Source: Cruorifilaria tuberocauda (taxonomy: Eukaryota; Nematoda; Chromadorea; Rhabditida; Onchocercidae). From it: 64,000 bases of DNA. The stretch is taken from positions 1 through 64,000 of the forward strand of contig JABVXU010000070.1 of the NCBI GenBank assembly GCA_013365365.1, in the 5' to 3' direction. Both the position numbers and the translations under genes were made by a program. This document shows positions 11,644 through 23,366 of this stretch, piece after piece. Every line of letters starts with the position of its first letter. Within the stretch, counting starts at the first letter, position 1. The notes under the pieces are model-generated. The model saw only the letters and a program-made list of their open reading frames with translations, did not search any database and was not told the DNA's origin.

Positions 11644-13350
11644 CGTCATTTTTTTGAAACATAATTAAAAGGAAACAAAAATGGTGCTATTTATTCGTAA
11701 AGAATGGTAAGAGTTAAGGATGATTATCATATTTACATTTTAGTATGCTTTATTTCAGTATGCTATCAACATAACAAGCTTTTGCAGATAAACTGCAATT
11801 GTGAAATCTTGGTATATGTACGTAAGTAACAGATTGAAATTCAAGTTGAGTTCTTCGCTTGAAATTGAATTTTAATAAACAGTTTTATTCTCATTACTAT
11901 ATTAGTCTTTGTTTTCTCAGAAATGTTCACAATTCCTATATTTTTCTGAATTTCCGGTCAGATAGAAATATTTTTTGTAAGGATATTTTGATTTCTTAAG
12001 TTGATCCCATACATCTGCAAATAGTATTGACCATGTGTATCGATCGTAAGCAAAGTGCTTCTTTGGAGTGATTTAATGGGAAGTATTTGAACTAGGTATT
12101 AGATTAAATGGATCTAACACCAATTATTTATGAGCCGCTTGCATGTGACTGTAATTTTATTTCGTTTAGTCATTCTCTTTTTTGTTTCATCAGTTAAAAA
12201 TTATAGTGATTTTTTCTGGGAAATACATTATGGCACATCGCGAAGGACTCAAAATACAAATATCTAACTAAAGTTATGGGAAAAGCATATACAGCAATAC
12301 TATCTGAATTTCAAGGAAATGTTGCATATCCAAATAATCTTGAGGTATCTGATGACGTTAAGTATTATCTGGTTACTTTTCTGATCGTACACTTACTGAT
12401 GGTTCATTACTTCTAGTAAAGTTACTTAGAACAAAGTATTGAATATTGATAAACTTAATAATTCTGCCAAATTTTGACTACATAATTATTTTTGAGTAAT
12501 AAGCTTAGCACTTTCAGTTTCAAAATAATATAGAAATAAACACGAAGAAACAATACTGCATATGTCTTTAGACTATTGTATAAATAAAAGAAATAAGCAA
12601 CAAATGCATATTCTTTTAAACCGCCACCTAAAATGAGAAATATGGTCAATTAATGAGAAATATGCATGAATCATTAGACCTGAATGAAAAATTCTTCTGA
12701 TTGTTGGGCAATGGCTGCACTTGCATTGTTACTTTTTGTTCGACTTCTCTCCTGTTTACATTCTAGTTTTGTCTAAATTAAATTTTAAATTTATGATCCA
12801 AAATATAAAAATAGAAGGAAAAGCTTTTAAATTTTTTGTTGAGAAGACCGACAATCTCACGCAAAAATGTCGAAATAATGAAGCATTTCATTGAAATTTG
12901 TGTTGTCAGAAACGTTTATTTTAAATGCTGTCAATTAAATGATTTATAGTTGCATTAACCATTAACCAGAGAATTTAGTCGATGAAGTAAGATTGTGATT
13001 TATGTACTTATTGTCCGAATTGATTTTAAACTTGTGTGATTCATTACTGAACTAATTTTGCTTGAAAAATCTCAATTTTTTCTGATAATCGTTTGACTGT
13101 AGTAAATTTTTTAATTAATATTTTAATCTTTGATATCCTAATTAGTTATAAAAGCTGTCTTCTCGGACAGAGTGATTGTCAAATGATTTTAAATCAATGT
13201 TGAAACAACAATAAATCATTGTTCTCGAGCAGTCTACTATCTCTTTCATCTTTCTATATGGATTAAGAATCAACTTTAAATTTAAAAAATTGGATTTAAA
13301 TCAAAAGAATATTATCAGTTTATGGAATGAAATATGTTTAATTAAAAATC
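11644..13350. other. Convergent intergenic region, Rabex-5 / CD36-like gene
   Basis: About 1.7 kb between the 3' ends of two convergent genes. TTTAATAAAC at about 11872 is a plausible Rabex-5 poly(A) signal. No frame here has convincing coding character on either strand and I recognise no RNA gene. Confidence 0.5.
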
Positions 13351-16300
13351 CTATCGCTGTACAATTTTTGAGGAAAAAAAGAGAAAAGAACATACTTTTA
13401 AAAGTAATTCGATGAAGAGAGCAGTGATAACAAACAAAATACCAACAAAGATGGGAATAAAACAGAGAAAAGTAAATCCCTCCTTTATCAAAAGAAGCAT
13501 CTCGCGGAGGAACGCTAATGAATTATCTCCAATTTTCACTAATTGATATTCTGCAAACAGTGGTACCATCGTATTTTGCATCTTTGACAGATCCGCACTA
13601 AAATGATGTTATAGATAAACAAACTAGCTATTTTCTGACAAATCAAGTACAAGCCTTAGTATATGTATCTAAGATCAAATGCAATTATACCTTTACTTTT
13701 TATGCTCTGATAGATGTCTTTATCATCATTCAATTATTTAATTTATCAGTTCTTATCAATTTCTGTCATCAAGGATATACAACGTACTGAGAGTATTAAT
13801 TTAAATAAGCAATAAAAATTTTTCTGCAAGAACTATGCGCTAATTCAAATTAAAATTAAAACTACATAACAAACGGCTTGAATTCGAAAACTTAATATTT
13901 CTTCCAAAACGTTTGAGCTTACGTATGTATGATCCAAAGATGTATGGAAAGAATTAATTTCAAATATAAGGAAATTTTATAACCCGTAAATGATTCCTCG
14001 GCCTTTCCACATTGCAATATTAATCTGCGATCTTATATAAGTCCGGAGAAGTGTTCCAGTTTGCTAAAATTTTTAAAAATCAGTGCCAAAAATGGCAAAG
14101 ATTTAAATGCAAATGACTTAATTATTGACAATACAAGCAAAATCTATCAGTTGATAAATTCTTTACTTCTTTGTACAAAGAGTGGAATGCCTAATACAAC
14201 TTGCATAGGTAGTTTCAATAATGACGAAATGGTAATCAAATAATTCATATTAACTGGTTCAATTTCGATGATGATACCATCGTGTTGCACTGTACTTTGA
14301 TTAAGACCAATAACCGATTTCTTTACTCTTTCATCAGCATACAGAAAATTAGGGAATGAAAATGTAATAGGTGGTGTACCTGCAAATAGCAAATGAAATA
14401 AATTTCATATTGTTCCAGAAAAACAAGGCAGAGGATCTTCAAGAAATCTTAAGAAGTCCTAACCAAGATTTGAATTTAATTTGTTTACAATTTACCATGG
14501 TTTATATTTTGGTTCATTTTAGATCAATTGACGCCTAACTAAAACATTCATTTAAGTCGAAAAACAAAAAATTTCAGATTTTTGTTTTAAATTCATATAT
14601 ACCATTGTAACAATGACTGAGATCTAAAAGTCCTTTGGGAAGGCATTTCTCATCTTCTGAAACGAATGTCTTTCCATTATTGTGACAAAATCCTTCGTTG
14701 CCGGGTATTGCCGAATCCAGCAAATCTTCCTTTACTGTGAAACGATATGCCGGTATATTCTTGTATTGCATTTCCTCCGCAAATGTTAAATATATTGACC
14801 TAAAATAAATAGAATAAAATCTTATTTCACTAGTTACCTTATAAATTTGTTAATTAACAATTTGATTTTTCTTCGCAGCATACTGAAGTATCAAATTTAA
14901 ATATAAGAATTAATTACTTATTTTTTCAAAATTTTTAAAAATTTGAAATTACATCGAGCACTTTTCATACACTAAATTATTCTACTCCCTGTCGTATTTT
15001 GTCAAAAATAAGAAACAATTAGTTATTTAAGAGTGATAACGATAAATTATAGCTGATAAATACCTGCAAAGATTTGGAGCAAACACATAAAGTATATCAG
15101 TTTTTTCGATAAGTGGTTTGTAAAGTTCACCATCCGTACCATTAATTTCCCTAAAAATTTAATCAGTAGGTTGAATAAAATTTTTCTTGAAGATCCTCTG
15201 CTTTGTTTTTCTAGAACAATATGAAATTTATTTCATTGCTATTTGCAGGTACACCGCCTATTACATTTTCATTCCCTAATTTTCTATATGCTGATGATTT
15301 TCAATATAACATAGCGCGAATCAATTGCTACAGTTCAATCAATGAATTAATGAAACGTTTAAAGTTGCCCGAGCAAAGTCACAGAAAAAACTTCGGACTT
15401 CATAAAAAAAATAATTACCTAGCTTGCTTGCTATTCCACCAGTCCTCAGGTAGTAACTTTAATCCATCCCAATTTAATATCTCACCTGCTGCTGTGCTAC
15501 CATCATTACCACCAGTGGATATTTCAGTAACTTTCTGTACTCCATTTCTCTAAAACTAATTCTCTAAGTATTACCATCAATCACTTATCATCTGTTGATT
15601 TTTTGTCTTTGAGTATAAGCTAATTTAAAAAATCAAAGAAATCCGAACTGAGGACTTGATCATATATAAAACTTGATTGATCTTTAACGAAACTTCAATT
15701 TAAATTTTTAGAAGCAATTCAACTACTTATGAATTAATTTATTTATAAGTAGTTGAATTGCTTCTATTAAGTATATTAAATTACTTTTGCAATATTATCA
15801 CTTATGTTTCACACAGATTTTTTTTCGTCCACTGTTGGATAAAGCTCAATAGTTTAACTTGAAATTATAAGCCATTTTTAACACTTATCGGATTTAATTT
15901 AAATTTCAACAAAATGTCTTGGGATTAGAGTATAACTGGAAGCGGTTTTTTACAGACCTTCAAGGAGCAAGCAATTGCAACAATTCTACTACTTTTTCCC
16001 AGTATGAAAGGATAGTTGAAGAAATTATGGAATTAATTCACAAATTCGATCTCGTGTTCATGGCTAATGATGTTTGGTTATCACCTTGCTGTGATAATAA
16101 TAAAAATTCTTTCTTTAATGCTCATTAAATTGCTTTCTATGAGACGAGACTGTCTATTGTTTTGAAATTAGGCATAAGCCATATTAGCATAGTTTCAATA
16201 TATTTTCTATAATTTCTACCCTTGAATTGCTGTAAATTTCAAAAAATGCAAAAAAATTTTACTCTACTTCCTCCTCTAATCATTAAATGTGATTGGAGGA

Positions 16301-18110
16301 GGAAGTAGAGTTAAGCTATAATGTTAAAAACTAGCCTAAATCAAAGTTGGGGACATGAAACATTTGCGCAATGCAAAAAATTTTTAAATAAAATAAGAAG
16401 AATGATGTGTTTTATCTAAAACAAGTATTTATGAAAATAACAAAAAAATAATTGGAAATGTTTTTCAATTTTTATATTTCACGAAATTGTAATCCAAGAA
16501 AAATATAGCTTCTTTTGCTTCATATCAAAACAAAAACAATCGATTTGAGCAAAATTAAATTTAACGAACAAATTTAATTTATTGTTTATGTATTCCGAAA
16601 TACTTCTTTCATTTCCATAAAGCATGACATTTAAAATGAGTAAAAGTAGAAAATTTAATCGAATGAAAAGTAAACATAATATTTCATTTTTTCATATTTG
16701 GCTATGACAATTTTATTCTATTACCCAACATTTAATGAAATTAAGAGTGGTACTTACACTCATCAGGAAGCCAATTCTATCCGGCACTTTCAATACTGAT
16801 TTGCAGATCATATCCATAAGTGGTATTGCACATACCTTAACAAAGTTTACGCTATATAAATTAAATATAGAAATTTTGGGATAGTATGGATTGCTTCAGT
16901 GATATCATTTCCATAATAGCACAGATTGATAATTTCATGCGATTTAGTTGATAATTGTAGAAACTAACATTTGCAAGATATGGATCTTTGTATCCGTTAA
17001 ACAAAATATCATTCACAGAAACTTTCAAAAATGGTTGTTGTGAAGCAAGGGCAACTTGTGCTATCGTTGTTATCGGATTTGAGGCTATTTCAACGAATTT
17101 CTGAATAAATTATAAATTGAAAGTTTTCAAATTTTCAAAATTTTCCAATCGAATGGTAAGTGTTTCAGTGACTAAGATTTAAACCTGAAAAATAATATTT
17201 GGAATCCAAATTTCACGAGTTAGCGAACATTCGGTACAGGAAGCGCTGATATTGAAAGTAAAGTTGTAGACATTCTGATATTTAACAGAACCATTACCAA
17301 AACCAAGGACGTTTTTCCCCAAACTTATTTCATAAGCATATGGGCCTATTTTAATAACCTCTGGCTTATTTCCATTCAAAACCTACAAAATAAATAGTTT
17401 ATCTCACCTTTAATCGCATTTACTTTGTTTAAATCTCATTAGAATAAATTAATTCCATTTTATTCAAATTAGAAGTCTAACTGTCCATCACATTGTGTAT
17501 CTTTTACTATTGATGAATAAACCGTAAAGGTATGATACTATTCAATTGAGGGAATTGCAAAAGTTGAGAATTATTTAACAAATAATAATTGGGAAAGATT
17601 TACTGAATAATTCGAAAGATAATTGCAAGGAATACTTTGTGAAGTAACTTGCTGTAGAAAAGCAAAACCTGTTGTGGATTTTTCACTGAGTAAACAAAAA
17701 TTTCGGAACTAGATTTGTAATCAGGATTTTTCCAAAAATGATATAATTTACTGCCTTGCGCAATATTTTTCTGCTGCAAAATAGATTTTAAAGGTCAAAT
17801 TTGAGGAAAAAACTGAATTTATAAATTTTCATTGCAATACACTAAGAAATACCAATGTTGAAAAAGTTATTCGGGAAATATGAGAATTTCATTTGTATTA
17901 TTGGCTGTTTACTATTACCTGACGAATTTTGGCATTAATAAGTTTTGGTGCCAGAAATACCATGGAAGTGCCAAAGATTATTAGTGTAATTCCAGAAACA
18001 AAGAGGAATATTTGAATAATGCGACAATAGAGCTTTTTCAGTTTACATTTCCTCACTTCGGCTATCATTTTCACTCTTACAGAGTTATGTATCTGAATAT
18101 GATTACTCAT
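13351..18110 (-). CDS. CD36/SCARB-family scavenger receptor
   Basis: Eleven exons on the minus strand give 523 residues: 18110-17919, 17773-17669, 17382-17185, 17100-16969, 16835-16758, 15549-15419, 15150-15064, 14799-14603, 14379-14255, 14063-13984, 13597-13351. Every junction keeps phase. The protein has two membrane segments, residues about 31-53 and one near the C-terminus (GFTFLCFIPIFVGIL), with a large ectodomain between. Family landmarks in order: VLNGNKPEVIKIGPYAYE, VPDRIGFLM, VTEISTGGNDG, INGTDGELYKP, NLCRSIYL, PAYRF, GTPPITFSFPNFLYAD, and IEIEP before the last ectodomain strands. Members transport or bind lipids and act in phagocytosis; the Caenorhabditis relatives are the scav genes. 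Intron 6 carries an inverted copy of the intron 8/exon 9 boundary, and intron 5 holds two perfect or near-perfect hairpins. The last 18 codons after the membrane segment could instead be spliced (GT follows LLLK), giving a different tail. Confidence 0.9.
14331..14446 (-). repeat. Inverted repeat arm A: intron 8/exon 9 border of the CD36-like gene
   Basis: This native arm spans the end of intron 8, its acceptor and the first 49 bases of exon 9 (gene reads on the minus strand). It is copied in the opposite orientation at 15182-15297 with about four substitutions and one single-base indel over 115 bases. Confidence 0.9.
15182..15297 (+). repeat. Inverted repeat arm B: plus-strand copy of the exon 9 border
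   Basis: Read on the plus strand, this contains the same TTTGCAG acceptor and then codons for GTPPITFSFPNFLYAD, so it is a copy of the 14331-14446 arm turned round. It sits in intron 6, antisense to its host gene, so it cannot serve that gene as an exon. High identity suggests a recent copy or gene-conversion upkeep. The arms are separated by 735 bases that contain exons 7 and 8. Confidence 0.9.
15710..15765. repeat. Perfect 21-bp hairpin in CD36-like intron 5
   Basis: The arm AGAAGCAATTCAACTACTTA plus T at 15710-15730 is the exact reverse complement of 15745-15765, with a 14-base AT-rich loop. It lies in intron 5 (15550-16757). It could be a small palindromic element or a structured intronic RNA; no terminal repeats or target duplication are obvious. 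Confidence 0.85.
16261..16311. repeat. 22-bp hairpin in CD36-like intron 5
   Basis: Arms at 16261-16282 (begins ACTCTACTTCCTCCT) and 16290-16311 (ends AGGAGGAAGTAGAGT) pair with a single T/C mismatch across a seven-base loop. Its pyrimidine-rich arm stands out from the AT-rich intron. Same intron as the 15710 hairpin but unrelated in sequence. Confidence 0.85.
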
Positions 18111-19046
18111 TAAATATAGATCAAATTTAAATAATTCTTACAATCAAATGTGGTATTGACAATTCATTTATTAGTTTAAACGCAAAATATTGAACTCAAT
18201 AAAGATTTATCACTTCATATTTTATTGAACCGAAATTACTTTAGTAAACTTATTTATTAGTCGAGTTTTTTATCATTTATGCAACTTCAGTTTGATCTCT
18301 TCCATATTTTCATTTTCCAATTTCCAAAGTCATAAACTTGAAGAATTAAGGGATTGATTATATATCAATATCAATTGTTGACAAACAATTTTGATGCCAG
18401 TCTGAAAACAAAGATTATATTGTGAGGCGGTATCCATAATTTTATGCAGTGTTTATCATTCTATTTTATCGGTTTAAAAATTGTGCATCGCAAAATATAT
18501 GAATAGTTGAGTTAGAGATTATTGACAAAGCAAAAATTTGAACTAATTGACGATTTATCGAATCGATCGATATATACCGGTTAGAACTTCTTCATCAGCT
18601 CGGACGACCGACCAATGCTACCTATGAATTTTAAAAGAACTTATGATACCAGATATTTTATTGTTTTCTTAAACTTCATTAATTGGTTTGGCAGTTATTG
18701 ATTTGTATTTTGATGTGCCAAAAATCTTGAAACCTAGTCAGTCTTAAAAACAAGTTGGAATACTTTCTTGCATTAAAGTAACTTAAGTGATAATTTTTAT
18801 AGAAATTTAGTTGTGGTTCACACATACCAGTCTTGTGCGAATTTTAAATTTTAAAGCAATCCCGTAGCTTTGAACCAGAAACACTTTTGGATTTAATAAA
18901 ATTAACAGTAATAAGCGATTGTCAAAATAGTGAGGAAAGTTATCAGTTACTGTTAATCTACTGTTCTTACACAAAGCTAGAAGATTAATAAATATCAAAT
19001 ACTGGAAGATGATAAGCACCAATTAATAGAACACTTTTGAGTAATA

Positions 19047-19090
19047 GAGTATGTATGTTCATTATGACTGGAGTATGTATGTTCATTATG
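19047..19090. repeat. Short tandem duplication, 24-base period
   Basis: GAGTATGTATGTTCATTATG occurs at 19047-19066 and again at 19071-19090, separated by ACTG; the second copy is followed by CACTG. A small tandem duplication in intergenic DNA. Confidence 0.85.
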
Positions 19091-19398
19091 CACTGATTTT
19101 CATAGAATTTAGTCTAAATCATTAGTTGAACTTTGAATTGTTAATTACACTGTGAATTATCGACAAAATTTCTCATTTCCGGTCAACAATTTATAGTAAT
19201 ATTGAAATCAAACAACTTGAGTGAAAATAAATATTGGACAGATCTTTGGGAAAAAGCGGGAAAAATTAAATAATTATGGTAATATACAATAGAATAATTC
19301 TTAAATTGCTTAATTAAAAGGTATAAAACATTCCTGAAATGCATTTGAATCAGGAATGAGCAGTTCCACATTTCATCGATGCCAGATTAAACAGGACA

Positions 19399-19443
19399 CG
19401 AAGAAGGAAGAAAGAGAGGGAGAGAGAGGAGAGAGGAAAAGAG
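19399..19443. repeat. GA-rich microsatellite-like run
   Basis: A 45-base purine run (GAAGAAGGAAGAAAGAGAGG and onward) in otherwise AT-rich intergenic DNA. A degenerate (GA)n/(GAA)n tract with no further feature seen. Confidence 0.8.
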
Positions 19444-21024
19444 TCCATCTGACAGACTGGTTTCTGGATGCAGAATGTGCCACGGATACTTCAGTATAAT
19501 GGCAACCGGTTCTCAAAACGAAATCGAATATTGATTGCACTCTTTATATCATATTTTCAACTTCAGTCATACTATTAGCGTAACCTAATAGTACAATAAT
19601 TTTGCAAAAAAATAATAAACAGTTATCAAAATATTATTTTATTCATGTTTTTCTCCTTTTCCTTTCCATTTTCTATTCAAAAAAAATTGTCTAATCAAAG
19701 TACGAATTATTATATTGTTGGAAAAGATTATGCGACTGGCTGGTAATTAATTCAACCGATCATTAAAAACTAAGAGCACACTTTTCTCGCTGTACTGTTT
19801 GAAATAAAAACTTTCATTTTGTTTTCAGAAACAATTAAACATTTTCCGAAATTATTTATATATCAACTTTGCAGAGAAATTTTCCGGCGAAGAAACTGTA
19901 TGAGTTGCGACAAGATCACAAAACCCTGATTTTTTGTTGATCTAATCAAAAATTCTTCATTCCGAATATTTCTTCCAACCAAAAGCTTTGTTTTTAATTA
20001 TTCATAATCATTGTCTGTTTAGGTGAAAAATATTTTATCAAATTCCTCAAAATATTTTAAATGGAGATTTTAAGCTTTCGGATTGCATTGGTTAATACGT
20101 GAAGAAAAAGGGTTATGATTGAAACTGCAACAAGTTGGTGCTTAAAATTTTCAAGTCGCCTAATTAGATAATTTTTGCCGGTCCATTTCAGTCTAAAAAT
20201 ATGCTAAAATTATGACCTTACGAAGTAATATCTGAAGCAATGTTGACATGTTGATTTCTAGAAATCAGTGAAAGTATTGCTCAAAGAGGAAATAACTACT
20301 AAAAAAAATTTGATTAGTATGACCACAACGAAATTTTCAAAATATCGATGAGAAAGATAAATTTCATCATTCCATTACTCAAATAACCACCAAAATAATA
20401 ATTAACTATTCTTCTTTATCATAGTAAATACTCCCGTTACAAGTTCAGAATTTGATAACTTGGAGAAAAGGAAATGAATAATCTCAAAGTAATCTTCTAA
20501 TGAACATGTGCCAAATCGAATTTAATTATCTCTAGTACAAATTGAGAATATTGAATTTTTCAAAGCATTAAAATTTTTGAATTCAAAACGTATAGATACT
20601 TGCAGATACAAAAAGTATAAGTTGGAAGAATACTATCAGATACAAATGAGTGAAAATTGAAATTCTTAATAGCAAAATCATTCATCAAATCTATTTATCA
20701 GTTACACCTGTTAATTTAGGTGTAAAATATTTTGTAGATCAAGTAATTTAATTTTCTTTCCCAAAAATTATTTCCAAAATTTCACCGCAAAATTTTGAAC
20801 TCAAAACTTTCACTTTCTTTTTGAAATTATGTCAGGGAAATCTTATATCATGGAACCGAAATCATATTACGTAATATATTTCAAATCCTATTTTAGTTCA
20901 ATAGCAAACATTTGACGTCAAATGTTTCAGTATAAGAGCAGAATGCAAGAAAGTACTTGTACTTAGCATATCTTCAATTCCAATTACCATATATTCACGT
21001 CAACCTATTCGGGAATGCAGAGTA

Positions 21025-21150
21025 ATGTCTGAAATTAGTAAAGGATCAAAAATTTTCATAGCAGCACCTCATGACCGGTGGATGTACCATAAAGGCGGAA
21101 ATTCCTGTGATACCATTGTCGTGGAGGAATTGAAACTGTTTAATGATTGA
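21025..21150 (+). CDS. Possible 41-residue small protein
   Basis: An ATG-to-TGA frame of 42 codons that is less AT-biased than its surroundings and encodes a balanced peptide (starts MSEISKGSKIFIAAPHDRW, ends KLFND). No signal peptide, membrane segment or known motif. An acceptor-like AATGCAG lies seven bases before the ATG. It could be a small gene, an upstream exon that fails to join in phase, or chance. I cannot assign a function. Confidence 0.2.
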   Translation: MSEISKGSKIFIAAPHDRWMYHKGGNSCDTIVVEELKLFND

Positions 21151-21520
21151 GTGATTGGACTCCGGAAGTCCTCTTTAGTTTAAGGCTTATTTTAATTGTT
21201 ATTTAGATAACAGAATGAGTCTTTTTGCTCATTTTAGAGCATCATGTAAACTGTCAAGTACTGGCCAGTAAGTTCTTAAGTGTATCAATCGCTATCAATC
21301 GTCTTATGTACTTGTCGTCAAACATATCTGTGGGAGTGTTTTATGCAGGTTTACTTAGAACTAATCAGATAGAGAGTAAAATATTCTTTTGCCATGTTTG
21401 CTTGAATTGTTCGGATAATCTCCATATCATATCAAATGTTGTGTACTTATTGAGATCACCTCTCAATTTTTATCACTTTCCAGCTTTCATTTTACGAATT
21501 TCAGCCTGTAACAGTTCGAC

Positions 21521-23366
21521 ATGCAGTTTGGTAAGGAATTAGCGACAGGTTATTATATTGGCGGCATTATATTGTCTGCTGCTTTCTTCTTCGTAAAGAT
21601 TACAAGTGGTCTATGTACCCTTGTTTTTGGTAAGGAAGATGAATGCGGTCTTGATCGAGTAAGTTTTCGAGGGCACGTTCGATTTTTAGCTTTTTTAAAA
21701 TGCGCGTTCTACTACTTTCACTGTCTCAGATTTTCCCATAACATATTTCAATTTATTGTTTTGTTATTAGCTGTTTTTAGTTGAGCATTGAACATGAAGT
21801 TTCCGAACTACGCTAATTGAATTGAATGTAAGTGACAAATCACAAAACAAATGCATCTTCAAGATAAGATATTAGTTGAAGACGTTAGCGATTATGATAT
21901 TAGTTTACCGTTAAATCTATCACTCTAGCAACAAAATTTCTGTTACTTGCAATAAAATGTATTATAGAGGGAGCATGAGATTATGGTATTCCTTGCTATC
22001 ATGATATGTTACAAGAATAGGAAGGCAGCAAACTGGATGCATTGTTTAGCAAATATATTCTTGTTCTGCAAATTAGCCAATATTTTCTTATTTTTGCGAG
22101 CCGATCTTATTGCCGGTGTTGTCTACATCTTCGTTTGTTTGAGTAAGCTTATTTTTGCGAATTTTATAATTCCATATAAGCAGATGTTTGATACTAAAAT
22201 ATCTGCACATTGCATATTGCAAAAGAATCGTTCATGTTCATTTTTCTTTGAATTGTTTGGATGAACTTTGTGTATCTTCTCGAGAATGTTTACTTTATCA
22301 CGGTTTTTGATCGGTTAAAGAAGAAATACATGGGAATATAAACAATTCTTGAAATAACGGTTATCAAATTATTCAGATCTTTCAATTCCATTTAATTATT
22401 CAGTGAATATGAAAAATTCCATTCTGATTTTATAAAACGTAAAGAAAATGTTATTCTCTCTTATTACTATTCTTGCAGTACATTCCGTTTTCTACCCAGA
22501 GCCAGTTTACGCAGAATCAGGGAGAACAATTATTTATAACAACACCGAATTATATGTAAGTTTAGATAATAGATTTTTGACATGTTACACAATTTTTCTG
22601 TAATACTACACAGTTTTTTTAGGAAGAAATTCAACGAAATACAAAAGTCACTTGGTTAATTTATTTTTACACCTCCTGGTCGCCAGAATGCAAGCATGTT
22701 TCCCATGTTTTTGCCGAATTGAGTGATAGGTAAGTATTTTTTTTTCACATTTCTACTTAATTCACGTGACTTGTTAAGAGAATATCATGTCACTTTTTAA
22801 TCGTAGTATTGTGTTTTTTTAGGTTTCATTTGCCAAACTTAAGGTTTGCTAAATTAGATGTAGGAAAATGGTCGCAGGAAGCGCACCGGTTCCGCATCAG
22901 TATACATCCAATCAGTAGACAATTACCGACGGTATGCTTAATTAGATTGGAATCTTTGATTCGAATCTTAATAAGGTGGAAAAATCGAAGATATATATTT
23001 TTCTTTCAGAAAAGTATTGTTTCACTTCTTTTTGCAGATTTCGTTATTCAAAGAAGGTAAGGAAATACAGCGACGACCTACAGTACATAACCGACGAGTC
23101 GTGCCTTTCGTTTTCACTAAAGTAAGATAAATTTTTAACATTTCAAACAAAGTTCTTCTCAATAAGTTTATCTTTAGTGGGGCAGTTTTCATATTTAATA
23201 AAATCGCTTGTACTCCCAATTTTTTAACTGAAACTTACAAGTTTTCTTGTAGGAAAACTGTATCCTCTCATTTGATCTTATTAATTTGTATGAAGAATGC
23301 AAATTAAACATGACAAAACACGAAAAAGAAGAGTTCATGAATGGACAATCGAAGGAAGAAAAGTAA
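21521..23366 (+). CDS. TMX2: Thioredoxin-related transmembrane protein 2 (TMX2)
   Basis: Seven exons in phase give 267 residues (human TMX2 is 296): 21521-21658, 21968-22142, 22479-22555, 22623-22729, 22823-22931, 23038-23121, 23253-23366. Membrane helices lie at residues about 12-30, 50-62 and 75-104, followed by a thioredoxin-like lumenal domain. Matches to TMX2 include REHEIMVFLAI with KNRK, CLANIFLF, and the SRQLPT and GKEIQRRP segments. The usual CXXC centre is replaced by S150-P-E-C153, one cysteine only, like the SNDC of vertebrate TMX2, so it is unlikely to be a simple oxidase. The family works in the ER and at mitochondria-associated membranes. The start at 21521 follows a TTTCAG acceptor by 16 bases; the N-terminus is shorter than in vertebrates, so a further 5' exon is possible. 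The C-terminus KEEK resembles a dilysine-type ER signal. Confidence 0.9.

Larger units (their letters stand above)
18111..21520. other. Gene-poor region between divergent CD36-like and TMX2 genes
   Basis: About 3.4 kb of AT-rich DNA that must carry both promoters. It contains a 20-base tandem duplication at 19047-19090, a GA-rich run at 19399-19443, and a 41-codon open frame from an ATG at 21025 to a TGA at 21150 that I list separately. No other coding evidence. TTTCAG at 21499-21504 is a likely trans-splice acceptor for TMX2. Confidence 0.45.

Noticed and set aside
15919..16128. 70-codon plus-strand open stretch inside CD36-like intron 5
   Set aside because: No ATG near its start (the nearby ATG at 15914 meets a stop after four codons), antisense to the host gene, no motif.
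22623..22729. Loss of the CXXC site in the thioredoxin domain of TMX2 as a mutation
   Set aside because: Vertebrate TMX2 also lacks CXXC (SNDC), so SPEC is normal for the family.
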